From positions 124,001 through 188,000 of the forward strand of contig CATOTS010000024.1 of NCBI GenBank assembly GCA_951813625.1: 64,000 bases of DNA, given 5' to 3'. Each line of letters begins with the position of its first letter. Within the stretch, counting starts at the first letter, position 1. The DNA is from an uncultured Caldilineaceae bacterium (lineage in GTDB: Bacteria; Chloroflexota; Anaerolineae; Caldilineales; Caldilineaceae). A program made the translations under genes and the position numbers. Of this stretch, positions 58,101-64,000 are shown one piece after another. The notes below the pieces were generated by a model that saw only the letters and a list, made by a program, of their open reading frames with translations, ran no database searches and had not been told where the DNA came from.

Positions 58101-59987
58101 CAGCGCATCGGGCCCTCCGTTTACGTCAAAGAGGATTGGAAGGGTCTTGGCGCGGAACCCCTTGGCGTCGCTCTCTTCGATGTGCCGAATTTTGGCCAGC
58201 TCGCTGTTGGTGATGATGGGCTGGCGCAGCTTGAGCTGACGGCAGTTTTCGGGCATTGTTTCCAAAAGGTTCAGCTCTGTGCCAAGCATCACCTCGGTGG
58301 CTGTTATCAACTCTTCGCGGATGGCATCGATGGGCGGGTTGGTGACCTGTGCAAAGAGCTGCTTGAAGTAGTTGTATAGGAGCTGCGATTGGTTCGACAA
58401 GGCCGCGGCCGGCGTGTCGTTGCCCATCGCGCCGAGCGCCTCGACGCCGTCGGTGGCCATCGGCGCCAGCAGGATGCGCAACTGCTCGAATGTGTAACCG
58501 AATATCTGCTGGCGCTCGATGAGCGTACTGTGATCGACGCCGGGTACCTCAGTGTCCGGCTGGGGAATCTCATCAAGGCTGACCATGTGCTCGTCGAGCC
58601 ATTCGCGGTAAGGTTGCGCCGTAGCCATCGTCTCCTTCAACTCTTTGTCGGAGATGATGCGGCCCTGGTTGGTGTCGACGAGGAACATCCGTCCCGGCTC
58701 GAGGCGCGACTTCAACAGTATGCGATCCGCTTCCATCGGCAGGACGCCGACCTCGGAGGCCATCACGACCATGCCGTCCTTGGTGACACAGTAGCGCGAG
58801 GGGCGGAGGCCGTTGCGGTCCAGCACGGCGCCGACAACCGCGCCGTCGGTAAAGACGATGGAAGCGGGTCCGTCCCACGGCTCCATCATCGTGCTGTGGT
58901 ACTCGTAGAATGCCTTCTTTTCGTCGCTCATCGTCTCGTGCTGCGACCACGGCTCGGGGATCATCATCATCATTGCGTGCGGCAGCGAACGCCCAGACAG
59001 GTAGAGAAACTCGAGCGTTTCATCGAACTTGGCCGAGTCGCTGCCGTCATCGTGGATGATGGGCAGGATCTTCTTGATGTCTCGGCCGAACAGTTCGCTC
59101 TTGAACTGCGACTGGCGGGCGTGCATCCAGTTCTCATTGCCGCGCAGCGTGTTGATTTCACCGTTGTGGATCATGTAACGATAAGGATGGGCGCGTTCCC
59201 AACTGGGGAACGTATTTGTGCTGAAGCGGGAGTGGACGACGACCAGCGCCGCCTCCACATCTTCGTCGAGCAGGTCGGGATAAAAGCCCTTGACCTGGAT
59301 CGACATAAGCATGCCCTTGTAGACGACAGTACGCGACGAGAGGCTGGCAATATAGAAGGCGTCCCCTTCGCGCACCTGCGAATAGCGGATCCGGTTTTCG
59401 GCCTGCTTACGAATTACGTAGAGTTTGCGCTCGAATGCGAGGTCGTCGCTACCGGTCAGCCGATCCGGGTTCCGCCCAATGAAGATCTGGCGGACGATTG
59501 GTTCACCCAATTTGGCGGTGTGCCCAAGCGCGCTGTTTGCGGTCGGAACGGTGCGCCAGCCGAGGACTGTCTGCCCTTCGGCGCGGATGATCTTTTCGAA
59601 CATCTGCTCGCAGAGGAAGCGGTAGTCTCCTCTCGGCGGCAGGAAGATCATTCCCACAGCGTAGTCGCCGGCCGCGGGCAGATCGATCCCTTCGGCCGCG
59701 GCAACCTTGCGCATGAACTTGTCCGGCATTTGCATGAGCAAGCCGGAGCCGTCGCCAGTGTTCGGCTCGCAGCCGCAAGCGCCGCGGTGCGCCAGGTTGA
59801 GCAGGACCTGCAAGCCCTGGGCGACGATCGCATGCGATTTTCTGCCCTTGATGTCGACGACGAATCCTACGCCGCAGGCGTCGTGTTCGTAACGCGGGTC
59901 ATAGAGACCCTGTTTCTCGGGCAGGCCGTGGTGGGAATGTTGCGTGGGATGAAGGGAACAGGAGGGAGTAAAATCAGACTCTACCAT
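55173..59987 (-). CDS. gltB: Glutamate synthase (NADPH) large subunit
   Basis: A 1604-residue multidomain enzyme making two glutamates from glutamine and 2-oxoglutarate. In order: class-II glutaminase domain with nucleophile Cys38 in HDACGVGFV, which becomes the N-terminus after removal of a 37-residue propeptide; central domain; FMN-binding synthase domain with [20 protein letters not shown] and the [3Fe-4S] cysteines in [19 protein letters not shown]; and a C-terminal beta-helix domain with repeated Gly motifs ([23 protein letters not shown]). GAGGAGATGTCGTT precedes the ATG. It heads the long minus-strand amino-acid run. Confidence 0.97.
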   Translation of the reverse strand: MVESDFTPSCSLHPTQHSHHGLPEKQGLYDPRYEHDACGVGFVVDIKGRKSHAIVAQGLQVLLNLAHRGACGCEPNTGDGSGLLMQMPDKFMRKVAAAEGIDLPAAGDYAVGMIFLPPRGDYRFLCEQMFEKIIRAEGQTVLGWRTVPTANSALGHTAKLGEPIVRQIFIGRNPDRLTGSDDLAFERKLYVIRKQAENRIRYSQVREGDAFYIASLSSRTVVYKGMLMSIQVKGFYPDLLDEDVEAALVVVHSRFSTNTFPSWERAHPYRYMIHNGEINTLRGNENWMHARQSQFKSELFGRDIKKILPIIHDDGSDSAKFDETLEFLYLSGRSLPHAMMMMIPEPWSQHETMSDEKKAFYEYHSTMMEPWDGPASIVFTDGAVVGAVLDRNGLRPSRYCVTKDGMVVMASEVGVLPMEADRILLKSRLEPGRMFLVDTNQGRIISDKELKETMATAQPYREWLDEHMVSLDEIPQPDTEVPGVDHSTLIERQQIFGYTFEQLRILLAPMATDGVEALGAMGNDTPAAALSNQSQLLYNYFKQLFAQVTNPPIDAIREELITATEVMLGTELNLLETMPENCRQLKLRQPIITNSELAKIRHIEESDAKGFRAKTLPILFDVNGGPDALEQALEDLFQSATDAIEEGFNILILSDRGVEPGIAPIPALLATSGLHHYLIRNETRTQTAIIVESGEPREVHHLSLLIGFGATAVNPYLAMETLDQMIQSRLLVDIDHDTAVYNYVKAAMKGVVKVLSKMGISTIQSYCGAQIFEALGLSQRLVEKYFTWTASRVEGIDLPEIYAEVKMRHDRAYPVRIYSNLNENGHAGDAMQPAINGNGSGGGQLLAPGGDYQWRSDGELHLFNPRTIHLLQQATRTEDYDSFKAYSKDIDEMNKEWCNLRGLLEFDFDSASSIPIEEVEPVESICRRFKSGAMSYGSISKEAHETLAIAMNRIGGRSNTGEGGEDPARYTLEPNGDSKNSAIKQVASARFGVTSNYLVNARELQIKMAQGAKPGEGGQLPGKKVYPWIAEVRHSTPGVGLISPPPHHDIYSIEDLAELIHDLKNANHHARINVKLVSEVGVGTVAAGVAKGHADVILISGHDGGTGASPQTSIKHAGLPWELGVAETHQTLVINNLRSRVVVETDGQLKTGRDLAIAALLGAEEFGFATSPLVALGCIMMRVCHLDTCPVGVATQNPELREKFTGDPEHVVNFMRFVAQELREYMAKLGFRTVNEMIGRTDRLHARHAIDHWKAQGIDLTAILHRPDVPDDWGRYCQIDQDHGLELALDNTTLLELCQPALENSVEDVERAREGQEGGDAADALRKVRATLPISNTNRVVGTITGSEITRRFGPEGLPEDTIQLHFQGAAGQSFGAFIPSGLTLELEGDGNDYFGKGLSGGKIIAYPPYGSTFKAEDNIIIGNVAFYGATSGEAYVRGMAGERFCVRNSGMQAVIEGVGDHGCEYMTGGRVVVLGRTGRNFAAGMSGGIAYVLDEKPVDGVRFDKRVNLEMVELDELQDPEECEEVRAMVQRHYAFTNSEVARRVLSNWDEYLPRFVKVLPKDYKRMQQCLAEVEATGLKGAEAMMAAFQRNSQDLAARVSGN

Positions 59988-60218
59988 AACGACATCTCCT
60001 CATAAAGCTTTAGTTTCGTATCGTTCGCTCTGAGCGGCCAACCACACGTTCTCTTGACCGCAAACGAACGCTCGTAACTAACAACTAATGCGAAGCAAGA
60101 CCAACTGCGCAGACCGGATGACGTCGTTGTCGATACGTGCCTACCTTGCCTACTGGCCTGGTTATGAGAAACCAATCCAATAACATTCCGGCTACTCTAC
60201 ACGAAAATGGCTATATCG
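59988..60218. other. Leader region of gltB
   Basis: 230 bases between the YbjQ-like gene and gltB, without a gene. It must contain the promoter that drives the gltB-ilvD run unless transcription continues from the upstream unit. No box pair is clear enough to annotate. Confidence 0.4.
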
Positions 60219-60548
60219 TCAACTTTCTTTCTCCTGGACGTGCAAGCGATAACCGTTGCCGTAAATGATTACCTCAACGCCGCCATCGACCACGAGCGGA
60301 TGGCTGATTTTCACGCCCAGGACGCCGTCATACCCTTTCGCAGACGCCTTCTCCTCAAGGTCGGCGAGTCCCTGCTCGATCGCCTTGGAAATCAGCGATT
60401 CGTAGTGGGACATGCGCCCCCCAACAAGATTGCGAATGTTCTCACGCACATCCTTCACAATGTTTGCCGCGTACACCACGACCACCACCAGCAGTTCGCC
60501 GACCTCCGCCTCGTGTCTATGCGGCTGATCGAGTGCGACCAGGTCCAC
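60219..60548 (-). CDS. YbjQ-like (DUF74, heavy-metal-binding-domain) small protein
   Basis: A 109-residue protein of the YbjQ/DUF74 family: [20 protein letters not shown], the helix [20 protein letters not shown], then [11 protein letters not shown] and a final beta strand pair. Family members form pentamers of unknown function. The start is GTG at 60548, overlapping the TAG stop of the preceding membrane protein gene by one base (TAGTG), so the two are translationally coupled. In the canonical family the region after the helix is GANAVVG; here GYDGVLG. Confidence 0.8.
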   Translation of the reverse strand: MDLVALDQPHRHEAEVGELLVVVVVYAANIVKDVRENIRNLVGGRMSHYESLISKAIEQGLADLEEKASAKGYDGVLGVKISHPLVVDGGVEVIIYGNGYRLHVQEKES

Positions 60549-62503
60549 TAGTCATCCTCCTCATCGCTTCGAGTTTCGATTCTCCTGATACCGGAGTCGC
60601 TCTCGTTGGTGCCCTGATTGTTGGGCACAATGACGTTCACATTGACGTCCTGCCGGCGCCCGGGAAAGACCCGCCGCCAAACTATGTACAGCGCGATTAG
60701 ACCTGCCAGCACGAAAAGAACATTGAGAAGAATGCGGCCGTCATGACGCCAGAAAAGGGAGAATGGCAGCTCACCCGAAACCGTCGGCCCGATGGCGGCA
60801 AGCATATCGAAGGTATTGCCTATCCAGTTGCCGCGTTCTGTTCTTTGCCCAACGTAGTTAAGCGCCCCTTCAAAATCCTTGCTGGCCAGCAGTGCCCCCC
60901 GCACGATGCCGGCGTTCAGTTCGGCCTTAATCTCCGGCTGGCGCAGGATTCGATCAACCAGAATATTCCTTAAGCGCTCGTCGAGGACCGACAAATAGTC
61001 CTCTGCGAGCCAAGTCAATTCCTCGACGGAAAGAGCATCCAGGATTTGTGTGATGTGAGCCTTTGGCAGTCCCAACACTGCCCCGCGGGCGTCCGCATCG
61101 AGCAACATTAGTTTCTGGATCAGTCCGGCTTCGCCCACTGCAAGTACCCGCTCCAGGTCGGCACGATCTCTGAAGTCGGAGGGAGATGAAACTCGATAGA
61201 GCTCCTTTTCGATTACTTCCACCATCGATTCGCCCGCCAGATCCGCCCAGTCGATTGCTACCTGGGGGTCATCGACAACTGCGAGCATATCAAGTGATTC
61301 CTCTGGAAGACCAAGTAGCCTTTCGAAATGTCCACTGTCGATCAGTTCTCTTAGTCGTTCTAAGCCGAATTTGTCCTCGACCAAAGTAGCGAAATCGGCG
61401 AGCTTCTGCACCTCTTCGACGGCGGTGTTGTCAAGAATGTTCCTGAACCGCACTTGATTCTCTGCAAGCTCAAGCACGCGGGCATACTTCTTGCGGAACT
61501 CCTGCCACTGGCCGTAAACGTCGTTGGAAATCGAGCGCGCCAGTTGAGGAAATTCCCTACGCAGTTCTTCGTCCACAATTTCTGCGACTTGCGCGCGAAT
61601 TTCCTGCTTTACCTCTTCGCCCTGGAGGGCATCGCGAATCAATGGCAGTGATCCTTCCCTGGCGTCCCAAAAGTCCCAAACTATAAGTCCGGCTCCGATA
61701 AGCCAACCGACGACTGGTATCACTACGCCACCAATTCTTCCCAGTACGCGCAATAACACTTTCCCTGCAATCTTTTGGGCAAATTTCTTTCCCAGACTAT
61801 TGGCTAGTTTTGAGGCAACGATAATGCCAACTCCGCCCAGCAACTTCGGCTTTGATTTCGCAATATCCAGAAAATCTAGTTCCTCATTCGTAGAAGGATC
61901 CAGATCTTCCAACCTGGTCTGAAGCTCTTCTTCCAATACGGCCGACATCGTCGGCGAAATCGTATCGCCAATATACGCCTGAACACACAGCAGAGCTGAT
62001 GATGCAGACCTTGCAGTAATCAAATGAACTTTACCCACGACATCGTCGGAGATATTCTGTGACAGTCCGTCGAATGCCTCCCGAAGTTGTTGGGAACCGA
62101 AGGCGTCAAGGGCAACTCTTTCTGTCAGTTCCTTCGCTTTGTCAGGAGACCACGCCGAAATCAATCGCTCCCAGTATCCTGTCTCTTCCATCACCTTCTG
62201 CGTGGCAGCCGCCACCGCGTCATTCACAGCCGCATCCAGGTTCAGAGCCGCCCAATTGCGATCCACTACGGCGGCAATCTCGATTCCACCTTGCTCTTCG
62301 GCAATGACAGCCTGTGTGATGCGGTTCAACTCGTCGCGCAGACCTGTCGAACTAATCTGGTCGCACTCCTCGAATGTGTAGGAAGCAGGGCCAGTTGCTT
62401 GAGCGCGCACTGTTTGTGCCGGCAGGAAGGCGGCGAGCAGAATCGCGATCAAGAGACCAATGCCGAATCGAAAGTTCGAGGAAAGCGAGGGAGCTGGAAG
62501 CAT
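60548..62503 (-). CDS. Membrane-anchored repeat-domain protein of unknown function (B)
   Basis: About 651 residues. N-terminal signal peptide or anchor ([20 protein letters not shown], then AQA), an outside region to about 205, a Gly/Ile-rich hydrophobic stretch around 225-275 ([20 protein letters not shown]), one copy of a ~190-residue repeat (about 370-560; [51 protein letters not shown]), and a C-terminal transmembrane helix ([18 protein letters not shown]) with a short charged tail. The same repeat occurs twice in the upstream protein. I do not recognise the family. The start at 62503 lies 32 bases after the upstream stop and follows GGGA. Confidence 0.8.
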   Translation of the reverse strand: MLPAPSLSSNFRFGIGLLIAILLAAFLPAQTVRAQATGPASYTFEECDQISSTGLRDELNRITQAVIAEEQGGIEIAAVVDRNWAALNLDAAVNDAVAAATQKVMEETGYWERLISAWSPDKAKELTERVALDAFGSQQLREAFDGLSQNISDDVVGKVHLITARSASSALLCVQAYIGDTISPTMSAVLEEELQTRLEDLDPSTNEELDFLDIAKSKPKLLGGVGIIVASKLANSLGKKFAQKIAGKVLLRVLGRIGGVVIPVVGWLIGAGLIVWDFWDAREGSLPLIRDALQGEEVKQEIRAQVAEIVDEELRREFPQLARSISNDVYGQWQEFRKKYARVLELAENQVRFRNILDNTAVEEVQKLADFATLVEDKFGLERLRELIDSGHFERLLGLPEESLDMLAVVDDPQVAIDWADLAGESMVEVIEKELYRVSSPSDFRDRADLERVLAVGEAGLIQKLMLLDADARGAVLGLPKAHITQILDALSVEELTWLAEDYLSVLDERLRNILVDRILRQPEIKAELNAGIVRGALLASKDFEGALNYVGQRTERGNWIGNTFDMLAAIGPTVSGELPFSLFWRHDGRILLNVLFVLAGLIALYIVWRRVFPGRRQDVNVNVIVPNNQGTNESDSGIRRIETRSDEEDD

Positions 62504-62535
62504 GGTTATTCCCAATATAGGCTGCGGTGGCAGAT

Positions 62536-64000
62536 TCAATTCTCCAGGTATTTCGGCCTTCTGAATGCCCATACGCCCGCTAGCGCCAAGGCGACAAGCA
62601 GAACTGCCAAAAGGACGAGCGAGGGTGTCAGAAAATAATGACTGTAGAGCGCCAATGGAATGTCGCCATTAACTAAAGGAACAGCGGCGGTCAGCATTGC
62701 GATCGTTGGCCAAATGGCAACGGGTTTCTCTACCCTCTTGTCTATGAAGACCAGCAAGCGTTCTATTCTACCGTCGCGCAGCAGAGCATCTCGGACCGTC
62801 TCGTTGTCCAGCTCCTGCAACAGACCCGGCCGACCGGCAACTCGTGAAGCCAGCAATTCGCCCTCAACCTTGGGCAAATGTGCAAGGTAGTTCGGGATCA
62901 ACCAGGTAATTTGCTCCATTTCGAGCGAAACAAGCATCTGCTTTGCCGCGCCTGGCGCGAGACCTAGTACGACTTCGCGTTCGCTCCGCTCGAGTTGGAT
63001 GACCACCTCGAAGGCTTTGGTGTCGTCAAGTGCCAAGACGGCATCGAGCTCAACCTTGTCGCGAAACATTTCAGGAGATGCGACGTCGAAGATCTTTGTC
63101 TTGACGACTTGAACGAAAGAATCTCCCGCCAGCTCGGCCCACCCGATGACAAGAGCAGGTTCGGCTTTCCCTCGCAGAATCTCGAAAGCTGCCTTTGGTA
63201 AGTCGAGAATGCTTTCAAACTGACCGGACTCAATCATCTTGACCATCTTTTCCGGCGACAATTCTTCCTCGGCCAAAACCAACAGTTCCGTAAGTTTTTC
63301 GAGTCCATTTACGTTTGTTGATTCGACGATATCCTTGAACAGAGAAACCGTCGATGCCGTCTCAAGCACCCGAACAAACTTCCCTGCTAACTCTTCAGAA
63401 CTCAACAGTCTTTGAACGAGTCCTTTCTTCTCCACCGCCAGTTGCGCCAGTAGCTGCTGCGTTGGGGGACCCAGCCCTTCCAGGTATATGGTCAGCCACT
63501 TGAGCTCTGGTTCAGAAAGATCCGACAGCAAGATTTCCCTGGCTTCCTCGGGTGGAAGTTGCAGCAACCCTTTCCTCTCTTCTTTGTCAAGGCTCATCAA
63601 GGTCTGAATGGCAAGCGGATGTTCGAGATCAAGCACCTGCTCAAGTTCTTCGCGCCCCCTGAAGTCCTCAGGTTGGAATACTCCGTATAGTCCGGTCTCA
63701 GCGACACGAAGAATTGCCTCTCCAGCCAGGTCGGCCCAGGAGACCAATAGAGCAGGATCTCCGGTTGCTCGCAATATCACAAAGGTCGCCTGAGGAAGAG
63801 CAAGAATAGTCTCGAACTGCCCAGAACTGATCATATTTTTCAATTGCCCCGGCTTCAGGACCGCAATTGCTGTCGAAGAAAGCGACGTGAGCTTGTCCAA
63901 GTCTTCAGCGCTTGTTGCACCCAGGATAGTCCGGAAGGTAGGGCTCTCAGCCGAGAGCGCCAGCACCAGCAGAAACTGGCCTTGCAATTCGTCAGAGGAC
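62536..64000 (-). CDS. Membrane-anchored repeat-domain protein of unknown function (A), 5' end outside the window
   Basis: 487 residues are visible; the frame is open to the window edge, reading SSDELQGQF, the start of a repeat unit, so more protein lies outside. Two tandem copies of a ~190-residue unit are present. Key positions: SGQFE followed by IL-LP, WADLAGE or WAELAGD, a DF or MF-R segment before EL-AVL or EL-QVL, then a Leu/Pro segment and WLT-YL or WLIPNYL. A C-terminal transmembrane helix (SLVLLAVLLVALALAGVWAF) precedes RRPKYLEN. The internal spacing is regular and predicted all-helical, like a HEAT-type solenoid. Family unknown to me. Confidence 0.8.
   Translation of the reverse strand, partial: SSDELQGQFLLVLALSAESPTFRTILGATSAEDLDKLTSLSSTAIAVLKPGQLKNMISSGQFETILALPQATFVILRATGDPALLVSWADLAGEAILRVAETGLYGVFQPEDFRGREELEQVLDLEHPLAIQTLMSLDKEERKGLLQLPPEEAREILLSDLSEPELKWLTIYLEGLGPPTQQLLAQLAVEKKGLVQRLLSSEELAGKFVRVLETASTVSLFKDIVESTNVNGLEKLTELLVLAEEELSPEKMVKMIESGQFESILDLPKAAFEILRGKAEPALVIGWAELAGDSFVQVVKTKIFDVASPEMFRDKVELDAVLALDDTKAFEVVIQLERSEREVVLGLAPGAAKQMLVSLEMEQITWLIPNYLAHLPKVEGELLASRVAGRPGLLQELDNETVRDALLRDGRIERLLVFIDKRVEKPVAIWPTIAMLTAAVPLVNGDIPLALYSHYFLTPSLVLLAVLLVALALAGVWAFRRPKYLEN

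Noticed and set aside
58389-60005. A 538-codon plus-strand open frame opposite gltB
   Set aside because: It is the antisense shadow of the glutaminase and central domains of GltB, with no family motif and no ribosome site.

Overview
This 64 kb window is a chromosomal segment of a GC-rich bacterium. Gene content fits an uncultivated Chloroflexota bacterium of the Caldilineales/Anaerolineae kind, possibly a sponge- or sediment-associated lineage. The grounds are a LysW-type lysine/arginine kinase-aminotransferase pair, a citramalate route to isoleucine, many Gfo/Idh/MocA oxidoreductases, PhyH dioxygenases, sulfatase-fold hydrolases and xylose-isomerase-like TIM barrels, plus many dispersed repeats and gene relics. 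The taxonomic call is inference. I saw no rRNA, tRNA, CRISPR array or phage module.

Left part (1-13.7 kb), mostly core metabolism: the N-terminal part of a thioredoxin reductase, a VOC protein, lysJ-lysZ-DUF4432 on the minus strand, then a TrkA-type K+ regulator and hisD-hisC on the plus strand. These are followed by a LuxR-type regulator, a cytosolic trypsin-like/PDZ protease and a DrrAB-like ABC exporter, then convergent NUDIX and DEDDh exonuclease genes.

Carbohydrate/sulfatase region (13.7-36.4 kb), mostly minus strand: three Gfo/Idh/MocA dehydrogenases, two PhyH oxygenases, a sugar isomerase, two tandem sulfatase-fold enzymes lacking the formylglycine motif, one classical sulfatase and a large putative glycoside hydrolase. 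It is interrupted by accessory material: a hicA relic with an orphan hicB, a translationally coupled AlbA_2/GHKL-ParA-like pair whose ParA P-loop has lost both lysines, an MFS transporter, and a decayed defence-like patch (GxxExxY protein flanked by repeats, the C-terminal end of an MmeI-like DNA methyltransferase, a DUF4268 nuclease-like protein).

Fatty-acid region (36.9-41.9 kb), plus strand: an acyl-CoA dehydrogenase/acyl-CoA ligase unit was duplicated in tandem. The first ligase survives only as a ~200 bp stub, fused to a broken PIN toxin-antitoxin locus trapped between the copies.

Right part (41.9-60.0 kb): a long co-directional minus-strand run, gltB-gltD-leuC-leuD-methyltransferase-leuB-ppc-cimA-ilvD-TIM barrel. 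It couples ammonium assimilation (GOGAT), anaplerosis (PEP carboxylase) and branched-chain amino acid synthesis. A strong terminator/attenuator-like hairpin lies just before leuB. At the right edge (60.2-64 kb) is a three-gene unit: two membrane-anchored proteins built from a shared ~190-residue repeat that I do not recognise, and a small YbjQ-like protein.

Structures not explained by genes: a ~210 bp dispersed repeat in three copies (12.2, 31.8-32.0 and 36.5-36.8 kb) with two very strong GC hairpins; two arrays of 10-bp helically phased repeats in the 1.26 kb gene-free stretch before the MFS gene; and inverted/direct repeats around the GxxExxY gene.
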